Source: Ridgeia piscesae (taxonomy: Eukaryota; Annelida; Polychaeta; Sabellida; Siboglinidae). Taken from it: a stretch of 64,000 nucleotides of DNA. The stretch lies in the NCBI GenBank assembly GCA_025642075.2, contig JAODUO010000553.1:80001-144000 (forward strand), given 5' to 3'. Position numbers and translations under genes: made by a program. This document shows positions 13,625 to 27,692 of the stretch, piece by piece. The notes beneath the pieces were generated by a model. That model was not told where the DNA came from. It searched no databases and saw nothing but the letters and a program-made list of their open reading frames with translations. The number at the start of each line of letters is the position of its first letter. Position 1 is the first letter of the stretch.

Positions 13625-13887
13625 CCTCGGTCTCAGCGTGATCTCCACTCGCTTGATCTTTGCCAATGGTCGGCCTGTTTCGTCTCCTAAGACGACCGGA
13701 CGGTTCCTTTGTCGTCGCAGCGTCTCTTCGGTACTAATAACCCGACCGTTGGTTCGTCACCAACACTTGTAAGTATGACAAAATGTATCAATGCGTGTGC
13801 ACGCAATCGGTGTTGTTGCAGATGAATGTTCAGTGGTTGAGAAGGGACGGTTTGACTCGGAGAGATGAGGACGAGCCGGGAGCGTTG

Positions 13888-13894
13888 TTATATA
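13888..13894 (-). promoter_or_regulatory. TATA box for the ependymin-related gene
   Basis: On the minus strand the heptamer TATATAA sits in a GC-rich context (GCTATATAACAACGC). It lies about 265 bp upstream of the chosen ATG, which puts the predicted transcription start near 13860 and gives a 5' leader of about 235 nt. It is supported only by motif and position. Confidence 0.5.
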
Positions 13895-13899
13895 GCGAG

Positions 13900-15756
13900 A
13901 CCCGCGGGCGGGCGGTGGCCGACAGACGCCTGTAGAGCCAATTAGAGGCGCCGGTAAACGCCGCATCGTTGATGGCTGGATACGTCACCAAGAGATGACA
14001 ACGGCAGCGAACACGTTGTTGTTGTCACAACCACGAGACGATGTAGTGGCAAGATCTTTCAAATGACTCGATTACTATTACATCTAGCTCATCGGCGCCC
14101 AATAAAAAGGATGGCAAATGTCACCATTACTCTCTTATGAACGCAATAGGGCCTGTAAGTGGGTCACGATACATGGCGTGACTCCGCGCGACTGCTGGAG
14201 CTTATTGGGGACTAAGCGAGACTAATTGGGGACTGGACACAAGAATACTATTCTAACGATGGATGACAGTTGTAGCTTCCGACTGATGAATACTAGGAAA
14301 ATCAGTTCATAAATATCTTGTGTTATACGTTTCTTATCTTAAATGTCCGATATAATATTGAGTTTATCACACTATCATAGACACATAGCGATTTACGTAG
14401 TGCAGATAATAGACATGATGTTAGGATTTAGCCTTAGGCTTAGGCCGCGTATGTGTCTTTTACGGGATTTGCGTTTTACATTGCTGTACGTTGTGGTTTC
14501 GATAAGCTCTTATATTTGACAAGTTGTCTAAATGCACATAATCAAAACATATGTATACGTTTGGCCCAAACAGGTTGTACTGCGCGAAAACTGGCACCCT
14601 TCATTATTAGTCAGGATCGCCATACACAAGTACTTGCCGCTGTTGCCATTGCAACCACCATAATAATCGATTAAAATATTCATGATTTCCGTGATCATTG
14701 TCACCGGCAAAATGTTCCACTGCTTCTGCTTGTAATAATCCTTCGGACAATATAACTGAAATACGCTATTTCGGAACAGTTCGATTATTATGACCAAAAC
14801 AAAACAAAGTTCTATCTATACGTTAACATGGAGTATATGGACCTCCTGCCCCCAACTGCCCCCAACTGCCCCCAGCCTCATTTTCGCGTGCGAGACTTGC
14901 ACGCCCTATATCGTTCACGTGACCACCTCATTTCTGCTGTCGTTAATTCCGACATTGCGCGCTGCAGTCAACGTGTTTTAACGACTACACTACAGATAAC
15001 TCTTTGTCTTCAAACACATAGTCAATTGGCATGTCTGAGGTCAAAGAAAAAGCGAAACAATAGAACAAGGTCAAACATATTGACATTAAACTGAACATTA
15101 CAGCCATACTTTGGTGGCAGTAAACAGAAACTGAACAATGCCATATATACTTTGGCAGTAAAACAACGCCGCGCAACCAACTCTAATCCTTTTACAGATA
15201 CCGATACTTTAGTACCGTGAACGACCTACAATCATTTTGTGTGTCAGCTTGGAACTGTGTGGTGCTGATACTTCCACGACCTAACTCCATGTCTTCGAAA
15301 GTTGCTGAAGACGAGAGACGGAACAAAACAGCCACAGCCGAGATGGTCTAGTCTTATGACCAGAATGCCCAGACCCGCGCCTGCCAATGACGGCATGTTA
15401 CCATGAGACAACTACAAGGGCGTTAGAGCACTAGCGAGTGGGTGACGCCTTAGCTAGACGAACACTTACTGGGAATTAATTCATTAGCTGTTGATTTACG
15501 AGACGAGAGCTGGACCTGAGCAAGTCGCGAAGCTCGTCAAAAAAATTTAATCATATTCGTTCGACTGTTCCGGCATTTTCTTGACACGCTCAGAATGGCA
15601 GTAAACAGCGTTATGAAGACAAACGGTGCCGTTGATACGGTTGTGTAATCAACACGGAGAATGCTAAGTGCACGGCAAACGTCTAACATCGGTATCGTAA
15701 AACGCATATCCAGGCAATCGCGCATAGGCCCTCAGATACCAAACATCGTGTTGACA
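13900..15756. other. Unique sequence, no gene recognised
   Basis: Intergenic DNA with an imperfect (CTGCCCCCAA)n triplet at about 14848-14876. Short open frames at 14453-14674, 14828-15094 and 15537-15725 show no recognisable domain. The last bases before 15757 grade into the 43-bp satellite. Confidence 0.4.
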
Positions 15757-18700
15757 AACCGTCTGACGTATTACGTACTACGTTCCTGCCTACGTCTAAC
15801 GTCTCCTCTCTTATTACGTACTAAGTTCCCGCCTACGTCTAACGTCTCCTCTCTTATTACGTACTACGTTCCTGCCTACGTCTAACGTCTCCTCTCTTAT
15901 TACGTACTACGTTCCTGCCTACGTCTAACGTCTCCTCTCTTATTACGTACTACGTTCCCGTCTACGTCTAACGTCTCCTCTCTTATTACGTACTACGTTC
16001 CCGCCTACGTCTAACGTCTCCTCTCTTATTACGTACTACGTTCCCGCCTACGTCTAACGTCACCTCTCTTATTACGTACTACGTTCCTGCCTACGTCTAA
16101 CGTCTCCTCTCTTATTACGTACTACGTTCCTGCCTACGTCTAACGTCTCCTCTCTTATTACGTACTATGTTCCTGCCTACGTCTAACGTCTCCTCTCTTA
16201 TTACGTACTACGTTCCTGCCTACGTCTAACGTCTCCTCTCTTATTACGTACTACGTTCCCGCCTACGTCTAACGTCTCCTCTCTTATTACGTACTACGTT
16301 CCCGCCTACGTCTAACGTCTCCTCTCTTATTACGTACTACGTTCTTGCCTACGTCTAACGTCTCTTTTATTACGTACTACGTTCCTGCCTACGTCTAACG
16401 TCTCCTCTCTTATAACGTACTACGTTCCTGCCTACGTCTAACGTCTCCTCTCTTATTACGTACTACGTTCCCGCCTACGTCTAACGTCTCCTCTCTTATT
16501 ACGTACTACGTTCCCGCCTACGTCTAACGTCTCCTCTCTTATTACGTACTACGTTCTTGCCTACGTCTAACGTCTCTTTTATTACGTACTACGTTCCTGC
16601 CTACGTCTAACGTCTCCTCTCTTATTACGTACTACGATCCTGCCTACGTCTAACGTCTCCTCTTTTATTACGTACTACGTTCCTGCCTACGTCTAACGTC
16701 TCCTCTCTTATTACGTACTACGTTCCTGCCTACGTCTAACGTCTCCTCTCTTATTACGTACTACGTTCCCGCCTACGTCTAACGTCTCCTCTCTTATTAC
16801 GTACTACGTTCTTGCCTACGTCTAACGTCTCTTTTATTACGTACTACGTTCCTGCCTACGTCTAACGTCTCCTCTCTTATTACGTACTACGTTCCTGCCT
16901 ACGTCTAACGTCTCCTCTCTTATTACGTACTACGTTCCTGCCTACGTCTAACGTCTCCTCTCTTATTACGTACTACGTTCCTGCCTACGTCTAACGTCTC
17001 CTCTCTTATTACATACTACGTTCCCGCCTACGTCTAACGTCTCCTCTCTTATTACGTACTACGTTCCTGCCTACGTCTAACGTCTCCTCTGTTATTACGT
17101 ACTACGTTCCTGCCTACGTCTAACGTCTCCTCTCTTATTACGTACTACGTTCCCGCCTACGTCTAACGTCTCCTCTCTTATTACGTACTACGTTCCCGCC
17201 TACGTCTAACGTCACCTCTCTTATTACGTACTACGTTCCTGCCTACGTCTAACGTCTCCTCTCTTATTACGTACTACGTTCCTGCCTACGTCTAACGTCT
17301 CCTCTCTTATTACGTACTACGTTCCTGCCTACGTCTAACGTCTCCTCTCTTATTACGTACTACGTTCCCGCCTACGTCTAACGTCTCTCCTATTACGTAC
17401 TACGTTCCCGCCTACGTCTAACGTCACCTCTCTTATTACGTACTACGTTCCCGCCTACGTCTAACGTCTCCTCTTTTATTACGTACTACGTTCCTGCCTA
17501 CGTCTAACGTATCCTCTCTTATTACGTACTACGTTCCCGCCTACGTCTAACGTCTCCTCTCTTATTACGTACTACGTTCCCGCCTACGTCTAACGTCTCC
17601 TCTCTTATTACGTACTACGTTCCCGCCTACGTCTAACGTCACCTCTCTTATTACGTACTACGTTCCCGCCTACGTCTAACGTCTCCTCTCTTATTACGTA
17701 CTACGTTCCTGCCTACGTCTAACGTATCCTCTCTTATTACGTACTACGTTCCCGCCTACGTCTAACGTCTCCTCTCTTATTACGTACTATGTTCCTTTAA
17801 GCCAACGACTCCCTCTGCAGCATTACGCACACGTTCTTGCCCCGTTAACGTCTTCTCTCTTATTACGGCCTTACGCTCTCTTCATCAGCCTCCTACATGC
17901 ATTTACGATCACGCCTAAATCTAAACGTCTCTCTTTTCTTCCTTTACGTACCACGTTATATGCCGTCAACGTATCTCACATTACGTACACATTCTGCCTA
18001 CGTCTAACGTCTCCTCTCTTATTACGTACTACGTTCCTGCCTACGTCTAACGTCTCCTCTCTTATTACGTACTACGTTCCCGCCTACGTCTAACGTCTCC
18101 TCTCTTATTACGTACTACGTTCCCGCCTACGTCTAACGTCTCCTCTCTTATTACGTACTACGTTCTTGCCTACGTCTAACGTCTCTTTTATTACGTACTA
18201 CGTTCCTGCCTACGTCTAACGTCTCCTCTCTTATTACGTACTACGTTCCTGCCTACGTCTAACGTCTCCTCTCTTATTACGTACTACGTTCCTGCCTACG
18301 TCTAACGTCTCCTCTCTTATTACGTACTACGTTCCTGCCTACGTCTAACTTCTCCTCTCTTATTACGTACTACGTTCCTGCCTACGTCTAACGTCTCCTC
18401 TCTTATTACGTACTACGTTCCCGCCTACGTCTAACGTCTCCTCTCTTATTACGTACTACGTTCCCGCCTACGTCTAACGTCTCCTCTTATTACGTACTAC
18501 GTTCCCGCCTACGTCTAACGTCTCCTCTCTTATTACGTACTACGTTCCCGCATACGTCTAACGTCTCCTCTCTTGTTACGTACTACGTTCCTGCCTACGT
18601 CTAACGTCTCCTCTCTTATTACGTACTACGTTCCTGCCTACGTCTAACGTCTCCTCTCTTATTACGTACTACGTTCCTGCCTACGTCTAACGTCTCCTCT

Positions 18701-21700
18701 CTTATTACGTACTACGTTCCTGCCTACGTCTAACGTCTCCTCTCTTATTACGTACTACGTTCCGCCTACGTCTAACGTCTCCTCTCTTATTACGTACTAC
18801 GTTCCCGCCTACGTCTAACGTCTCCTCTCTTATTACGTACTACGTTCCCGCCTACGTCTAACGTCTCCTCTCTTATTACGTACTACGTTCCTGCCTACGT
18901 CTAACGTCTCATCTCTTATTACGTACTACGTTACTGCCTACGTTTAACGTCTCCTCTTTTATTACGTACTACGTTCCTGCCTAAGTCTAACGTCTCCTCT
19001 CTTATTACATACTACGTTCCTGCCTACGTCTAACGTCTCCTCTCTTATTACGTACTACGTTCCTGCCTACGTCTAACGTCTCCTCTTTTATTACGTACTA
19101 CGTTCCTGCCTACGTCTAACGTCTCCTCTCTTATTACGTACTACGTTCCTGCCTACATCTAACGTCTCCTCTCTTATTACGTACTACGTTCCTGCCTACG
19201 TCTAACGTCTCCTCTTTTATTACGTACTACGTTCCTGCCTACGTCTAACGTCTCCTCTCTTATTACGTACTACATTCCTGCCTACGTCTAACGTCTCCTC
19301 TCTTATTACGTTCTACGTTCCTGCCTACGTCTAACGTCTCCTCTCTTATTACGTTCTACGTTCCTGCCTACGTCTAACGTCTCCTCTCTTTATTACGTAC
19401 TACGTTCCTGCCTACGTCTAACGTCTCCTCTCTTATTACGTACTACGTTCCTGCCTACGTCTAACGTCTCTTCTCTTATTACGTACTACGTTCCCCTACG
19501 TCTAACGTCTCCTCTCTTATTACGTACTACGTTCCTGCCTACGTCTAACGTCTCCTCTTTTATTACGGACTACGTTATTGCCTACGTCTAACGTCTCCTC
19601 TCTTATTACGTACTACGTTCCTGCCTACGTCTAACGTCTCCTCTCTTATTACGTACTACGTTCCTGCCTACGTCTAACGTCTCCTCTCTTATTACGTACT
19701 ACGTTCCTGCCTACGTCTAACGTCTCCTCTCTTGTTACGTACTACGTTCCTGCCTACGTCTAACGTCTCCTCTTGTTACGTACTACGTTCCTGCCTACGT
19801 CTAACGTCTCCTCTCTTATTACGTACTACATTCCTGCCTACGTCTAACGTCTCCTCTCTTATTACGTTCTACATTCCTGCCTACATCTAACGTCTCCTCT
19901 TATTACGTTCTACATTCCTGCCTACGTCTAACGTCTCTCTCTTATTACGTACTACGTTCCTGCCTACGTCTAACGTCTCCTCTCTTATTACGTACTACGT
20001 TCCTGCCTACGTCTAACGTCTCCTCTCTTACTACGTACTACGTTCCTGCCTACGTCTAACGTCTCCTCTCTCTTATTACGTTCTACGTTCCTGCCTACGT
20101 CTAACGTCTCCTCTTTTATTACGGACTACGTTATTGCCTACGTCTAACGTCTCCTCTTCTTATTACGTACTACGTTCCTGCCTACATCTAACGTCTCCTC
20201 TCTTATTACGTACTACGTTCCTGCCTACGTCTAACGTCTCCTCTCTTGTTACGTACTACGTTCCTGCCTAGTCTAACGTCTCCTCTCTTGTTACGTACTA
20301 CGTTCCTGCCTACGTCTAACGTCTCCTCTCTTATTACGTACTACGTTCCTGCCTACGTCTAACGTCTCCTCTCTTATTACGTACTACGTTCCTGCCTACG
20401 TCTAACGTCTCCTCTCTTATTACGTACTACGTTCCTGCCTACGTCTAACGTCTCCTCTCTTATTACGTACTACGTTCCCGCCTACGTCTAACGTCTCCTC
20501 TCTTATTACGTACTACGTTACTGCCTACGTCTAACGTCTCCTCTCTCTTATTACGTACTACGTTCCTGCCTAAGTCTAACGTCTCCTCTCTTATTACGTA
20601 CTACGTTCCTGCCTACGTCTAACGTCTCCTCTCTTATTACGTACTACGTTCCTGCCTACGTCTAACGTCTCCTCTTTTATTACGTACTACGTTCCTGCCT
20701 ACGTCTAACGTCTCCTCTCTTATTACGTACTACGTTCCTGCCTACGTCTAACGTCTCCTCTCTTATTACGTACTACGTTCCTGCCTACGTCTAACGTCTC
20801 CTCTTTTATTACGTACTACGTTCCTGCCTACGTCTAACGTCTCCTCTCTTAATACGTACTACGTTTCCTGCCTACGTCTAACGTCTCCTCTCTTATTACG
20901 TTCTACGTTCCTGCCTACGTCTAACGTCTCCTCTCTTATTACGTTCTACGTTCCTGCCTACGTCTAACGTCTCCTCTCTTATTACGTACTACGTTCCTGC
21001 CTACGTCTAACGTCTCCTCTCTTATTACGTACTACGTTCCTGCCTACGTCTAACGTCTCCTCTCTTATTACGTACTACGTTCCTGCCTACGTCTAACGTC
21101 TCCTCTCTTATTACGTACTACGTTCCCGCCTACGTCTAACGTCTCCTCTCTTATTACGTACTACGTTACTGCCTACGTCTAACGTCTCCTCTCTTATTAC
21201 GTACTACGTTCCTGCCTAAGTCTAACGTCTCCTCTCTTATTACGTACTACGTTCCTGCCTACGTCTAACGTCTCCTCTCTTATTACGTACTACGTTCCTG
21301 CCTACGTCTAACGTCTCCTCTCTTATTACGTACTACGTTCCTGCCTACGTCTAACGTCTCCTCTCTTATTACGTACTACGTTCCTGCCTAACATCTAACG
21401 TCTCCTCTCTTATTACGTACTACGTTCCTGCCTACGTCTAACGTCTCCTCTCTTATTACGTACTACGTTCCTGCCTACGTCTAACGTCTCCTCTCTTATT
21501 ACGTACTACGTTCCTGCCTACGTCTAACGTCTCCTCTCTTATTACGTTCTACGTTCCTGCCTACGTCTAACGTCTCCTCTCTTATTACGTTCTACGTTCC
21601 TGCCTACGTCTAACGTCTCCTCTCTTATTACGTTCTACGTTCCTGCCTACGTCTAACGTCTCCTCTCTTATTACGTACTACGTTCCTGCCTACGTCTAAC

Positions 21701-24700
21701 GTCTCCTCTCTTATTACGTACTACGTTCCTGCCTACGTCTAACGTCTCCTCTCTTACTACGTACTACGTTCCTGCCTACGTCTAACGTCTCCTCTCTTAT
21801 TACGTACTACGTTCCTGCCTACGTCTAACGTCTCCTCTTTTATTACGGACTACGTTATTGCCTACGTCTAACGTCTCCTCTCTTATTACGTACTACGTTC
21901 CTGCCTACGTCTAACGTCTCCTCTCTTATTACGTACTACGTTCCTGCCTACGTCTAACGTCTCCTCTTTTATTACGTACTACGTTCCTGCCTACGTCTAA
22001 CGTCTCCTCTCTTATTACGTACTACGTTCCTGCCTACGTCTAACGTCTCCTCTCTTACTACGTACTACGTTCCTGCCTACGTCTAACGTCTCCTCTCTCT
22101 TATTACGTACTACGTTCCTGCCTACGTCTAACGTCTCCTCTCTTATTACGTACTACGTTCCTGCCTACGTCTAACGTCTCCTCTCTTATTACGTACTACG
22201 TTCCTGCCTACGTCTAACGTCTCCTCTCTTACTACGTACTACGTTCCTGCCTACGTCTAACGTCTCCTCTCTTATTACGTACTACGTTCCTGCCTACGTC
22301 TAACGTCTCCTCTTTTATTACGGACTACGTTATTGCCTACGTCTAACGTCTCCTCTCTTATTACGTACTACGTTCCTGCCTACGTCTAACGTCTCCTCTC
22401 TTATTACGTACTACGTTCCTGCCTACGTCTAACGTCTCCTCTTTTATTACGTACTACGTTCCTGCCTACGTCTAACGTCTCCTCTCTTATTACGTACTAC
22501 GTTCCTGCCTACGTCTAACGTCTCCTCTCTTGTTACGTACTACGTTCCTGCCTACGTCTAACGTCTCCTCTCTTATTACGTACTACGTTCCTGCCTACGT
22601 CTAACGTCTCCTCTCTTATTACGTACTACGTTCCTGCCTACGTCTAACGTCTCCTCTCTTATTACGTACTACGTTCCTGCCTACGTCTAACGTCTCCTCT
22701 CTTATTACGTACTACGTTCCCGCCTACGTCTAACGTCTCCTCTCTTATTACGTACTACGTTACTGCCTACGTCTAACGTCTCCTCTCTTATTACGTACTA
22801 CGTTCCTGCCTAAGTCTAACGTCTCCTCTCTTATTACGTACTACGTTCCTGCCTACGTCTAACGTCTCCTCTCTATTTCGTACTACGTTCCTGCCTACGT
22901 CTAACGTCTCCTCTCTTATTACGTACTACGTTCCTGCCTACGTCTAACGTCTCTTTTATTACGTACTACGTTCCTGCCTACGTCTAACGTCTCCTCTCTT
23001 ATTACGTACTACGTTCCTGCCTACGTCTAACGTCTCCTCTCTTATTACGTACTACGTTCCTGCCTACGTCTAACGTCTCCTCTCTTATTACGTACTACGT
23101 TCCTGCCTACGTCTAACGTCTCCTCTCTTATTACGTTCTACGTTCCTGCCTACGTCTAACGTCTCCTCTCTTATTACGTTCTACGTTCCTGCCTACGTCT
23201 AACGTCTCCTCTCTTATTACGTACTACGTTCCTGCCTACGTCTAACGTCTCCTCTCTTATTACGTACTACGTTCCTGCCTACGTCTAACGTCTCCTCTCT
23301 TATTACGTACTACGTTCCTGCCTACGTCTAACGTCTCCTCTCCTATTACGTACTACGTTCCCGCCTACGTCTAACGTCTCCTCTCTTATTACGTACTACG
23401 TTACTGCCTACGTCTAACGTCTCCTCTCTTATTACGTACTACGTTCCTGCCTTAGTCTAACGTCTCCTCTCTTATTACGTACTACGTTCCTGCCTACGTC
23501 TAACGTCTCCTCTCTTATTACGTACTACGTTCCTGCCTACGTCTAACGTCTCCTCTCTTATTACGTACTACGTTCCTGCCTACGTCTAACGTCTCCTCTC
23601 TTATTACGTACTACGTTCCTGCCTACGTCTAACGTCTCTCTTATTACGTACTACGTTCCTGCCTACGTCTAACGTCTCCTCTCTTATTACGTACTACGTT
23701 CCTGCCTACGTCTAACGTCTCCTCTTTTATTACGTACTACGTTCCTGCCTACGTCTAACGTCTCCTCTCTTATTACGTTCTACGTTCCTGCCTACGTCTA
23801 ACGTCTCCTCTCTTATTACGTTCTACGTTCCTGCCTACGTCTAACGTCTCCTCTCTTATTACGTTCTACGTTCCTGCCTACGTCTAACGTCTCCTCTCTT
23901 ATTACGTACTACGTTCCTGCCTACGTCTAACGTCTCCTCTCTTATTACGTACTACGTTCCTGCCTACGTCTAACGTCTCCTCTCTTACTACCTTACTACG
24001 TTCCTGCCTACGTCTAACGTCTCCTCTCTTATTACGTACTACGTTCCTGCCTACGTCTAACGTCTCCTCTTTTATTACGGACTACGTTATTGCCTACGTC
24101 TAACGTCTCCTCTCTTATTACGTACTACGTTCCTGCCTACGTCTAACGTCTCCTCTCTTATTACGTACTACGTTCCTGCCTACGTCTAACGTCTCCTCTT
24201 TTATTACGTACTACGTTCCTGCCTACGTCTAACGTCTCCTCTCTTATTACGTACTACGTTCCTGCCTACGTCTAACGTCTCCTCTCTTACTACGTACTAC
24301 GTTCCTGCCTACGTCTAACGTCTCCTCTCTTATTACGTACTACGTTCCTGCCTACGTCTAACGTCTCCTCTTTTATTACGGACTACGTTATTGCCTACGT
24401 CTAACGTCTCCTCTCTTATTACGTACTACGTTCCTGCCTACGTCTAACGTCTCTTCTCTTATTACGTACTACGTTCCTGCCTACGTCTAACGTCTCCTCT
24501 CTTATTACGTACTACGTTCCTGCCTACGTCTAAAGTCTCCTCTCTTATTACGTACTACGTTCCTGCCTACGTCTAACGTCTCCTCTCTTATTACGTACTA
24601 CGTTCCTGCCTACGTCTAACGTCTCCTCTTTTATTACGTACTACGTTCCTGCCTACGTCTAACGTCTCCTCTCTTATTACGTACTACGTTCCTGCCTACG

Positions 24701-25056
24701 TCTAACGTCTCCTCTCTTATTACGTACTACGTTCCTGCCTACGTCTAACGTCTCCTCTCTTATTACGTACTACGTTCTTGCCTACGTCTAACGTCTCTTT
24801 TATTACGTACTACGTTCCTGCCTACGTCTAACGTCTCCTCTCTTATTACGTACTACGTTCCCGCCTACGTCTAACGTCTCCTCTCTTATTACGTACTACG
24901 TTCCTGCCTACGTCTAACGTCTCCTCTCTTATTACGTACTACGTTCCTGCCTACGTCTAACGTCTCCTCTCTTATTACGTACTACGTTCCCGCCTACGTC
25001 TAACGTCACCTCTCTTATTACGTACTACGTTCCTGCCTACGTCTAACGTCTCCTCT
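15757..25056. repeat. 43-bp satellite array with higher-order structure
   Basis: About 215 head-to-tail copies of a 43-bp unit, which reads TTACGTACTACGTTCCTGCC, then TACGTCTAACGTCTCC, then TCTCTTA. Each unit holds four ACGT tetranucleotides. Single-base variants (CCCGCC versus CCTGCC, CGTTACTGCC, CTAAGTCT, ACGTTCTACG, ACGGACTACGTTATTG) recur in the same order about 2,235 bp apart, revealing a higher-order repeat of about 52 units in the right half. One strongly decayed stretch lies at 17790-18000. The unit carries stop codons in all useful frames, so no apparent protein arises. The array ends at a SINE. Confidence 0.97.
17790..18000. repeat. Decayed patch inside the 43-bp satellite
   Basis: Here ACGT-containing fragments of the unit (TTACGTACCACGTT, TCTAAACGTCTC) are separated by substitutions and small indels far above the level on either side. 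The array resumes cleanly at about 17998. It may be an old, unhomogenised segment or a local assembly or consensus error. Confidence 0.7.
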
Positions 25057-25390
25057 CTCTCTCCAAGTTACTATCGCTAAATGGTGAATGGCAACTCTAC
25101 AACGAAGCGAACTGTCTTCTTCTTCTTCTCCGTCTTCTCTCAGACTTTGCAGGGCGTTTGTGAGTCCACTACAGGTTACACATTTACCCCCTGTGTGGGA
25201 TCTTTTACTTCCCCTGACGTAGACACGTGATAGAAGGGACCGCCGGCTTTTAGTGTGTCCTCCGAAAGACACAGGCAAATGTGGGGTGAACGAAATTGCC
25301 TAAGTTTCGAAACGGCGGCAGGTGGGATTGAAACCTCGATTGACAGTCCGGCGCTCTACCGCGCGACCACCGCTCGCCTCCCCTTGCACC
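25057..25390 (-). mobile_element. tRNA-derived SINE, family A, copy 1 (reverse orientation)
   Basis: Read on the minus strand, a tRNA-like head (GGTGGTCGCGCGGTAGAGCG, then GGTTTCAATCCCACC as a B box one base longer than in copy 2) is followed by CGTTTCGAAACTTAGGCAAT, TTCGTTCACCCC, GGAAGTAAAAGATCCCACA and GGTAAATGTG. The same string of blocks occurs on the plus strand at 45800-46075, with about 80-90 percent identity by eye. It lies exactly at the right border of the 43-bp satellite. The ORF-like translations through it are spurious. Confidence 0.85.
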
Positions 25391-27053
25391 GACACTGTCC
25401 TAATTACTTGTATGATAGCTTCAAATGGTTATCACGCAGGTATTAGAAGGTAAGCATTATGACCAACATAGACGCGGCTTAATCTGACCATGAATTGTCC
25501 TGTGCAAATCCTGGTAAATAGACATACTAAATAGTCTTTAGTGTAATAGATATTTATCTCAGCAAAATATACATATATAGAACAATAACTTGGGGAACTA
25601 GTTTATGCGTTCAAACAAGTTAAATATCGATCTGTCTTCTATTAGCTATCATATAGGAGCTGGTGCACCCCCCTCCCCGGTGTGACTTAATGCTTTCTAT
25701 CACGCACACAGTTCTCGCTCAATCTCGGGCATCTCGTCGTTTAGTACACTCAAATAATCAATTTTAAGTTTTGACCCCATCCGTGTGAGGGCGCTGTATG
25801 TCCGAAGTGGTCCATCTCTAATGTATTAGCTCTGCTGGTTAGTTTGCAGGATTGACGTAATGTCCCAGCGTCATATGGGTGCATCTGCATGTAATCGCCT
25901 GCACGTTGTGGACATCAATGGAAACAGACAAGTTCCGGGAAGACTTAGCATCGTGTACTTACAAGTAGTGCAGTTTCAGCGCGCGTGTCCGGGTTTAATT
26001 TCCGTAATTATCATCAACGGTACAATGCCCGTGAGAGCGACGCGAGTCGCCACGGACGGCGACAGGAAATTGGAGTGGACACTGGCCGCTGCTGGGCGCC
26101 GTCGTCCACGTGTCACAACAACGGACTGGCGAGAAGATTGAAGGGTTAGGTTCGAAGTGACATTTCGAAATGTGATCACTGGCTTTTCTACGTTTGCTTT
26201 GACCTTTCATAAAGGGAAACTTTGGGACCCGAAATTGATTCTTCCGTGTCACAAATTATAATGAGATGGGATTCTTGGATAACTTTAGACTTTATGTAAC
26301 CTTGTTAATATAATTATCTCACGTAATTATATGCCGTTATTTCCTTAGAATTATGATTCATTAATCACTAGTAACTATGTCACACACGGATAACATAGGC
26401 GTATTGAGCCGAAACAGGACACTCCACGGGCTACTTGGAACACGAAAGGATTCTTTTTGATATATTATTAGGGACTTTGGTGATTAATAAAAGATAATTC
26501 TAATAAAATGCAGGCACAGGGTTACATGAAACAGTTACAGTTATCAAATATTGTGTACTGTTCAGAGAGTTTAATAGTTTCAAAGAATCCCTTTTCGTTA
26601 ATTTGTGACATGAAAGAATCCCTTTCGTGTCCCCAAGAATCCCTTTAACGAGTGACCCCGAAGATCCACCATGAGCAGATGGTTCGTTCTGATTGGTGTT
26701 TAAAACGGGGTAAAAGCGTCCCAGACGGAAGTGTGTTAGTGCGTGTGTCCGTGCGTGTGTACGTGTGGCCTGTCATTGATCACTAAAGTTGACAGCTTCA
26801 AGCCGAAGAGGACAGCTAAAAAAAGAATACGTGCAGGCCTTGACAGAACTTACTAGACCGTCATCCCTGTGGGTGACGTTTAGTTCTATGTCTTGTGTTT
26901 AGGATCAGTTGGAAGAGTGACACGTTTAGACGTTTCACCTTTGTTCACCTCACACGCGTGTAATGTGACTTGTTCCAAATGACGCATAACTCGACTCGAG
27001 AGTGAACGACAATATTTTCTCTGCAGTAAGCAGCAGCACGACTGTGTTATAAC
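25391..27053. other. Unique sequence, no gene recognised
   Basis: Mostly AT-rich intergenic DNA. Three copies of AAGAATCCCTTT lie at about 26583-26645, and an inverted GAAAGGATTCTTTTT at about 26444. The open frame at 25860-26141 shows no recognisable domain. Confidence 0.4.
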
Positions 27054-27396
<343 letters not shown>

Positions 27397-27410
27397 ACTC
27401 ACTATTTTTT

Positions 27411-27660
27411 CTCTCTCTCCCACACACACACACGCACACACAACACACACATACATACACACATATCTCCCTTTCTTCTCTCTCTCTCCACACACACACG
27501 CCCGCGCGCGCACACACGCACCGCGCACGCCACGCGCACGCGCACAGCGCACGCGCACGCCACGCGCAGCGCGCACGCGCACGCGCACGCGCACGCGCAC
27601 GCGCACGCGCACGCGCACGCGCAGCGACGCACGCACGCACGCACCGCCACGCACACCACA

Positions 27661-27692
<32 letters not shown>

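Noticed and set aside
15757..25056. CRISPR-like array
   Set aside because: Units are contiguous 43-bp tandem copies with no unique spacers, in eukaryotic DNA. It is a satellite.
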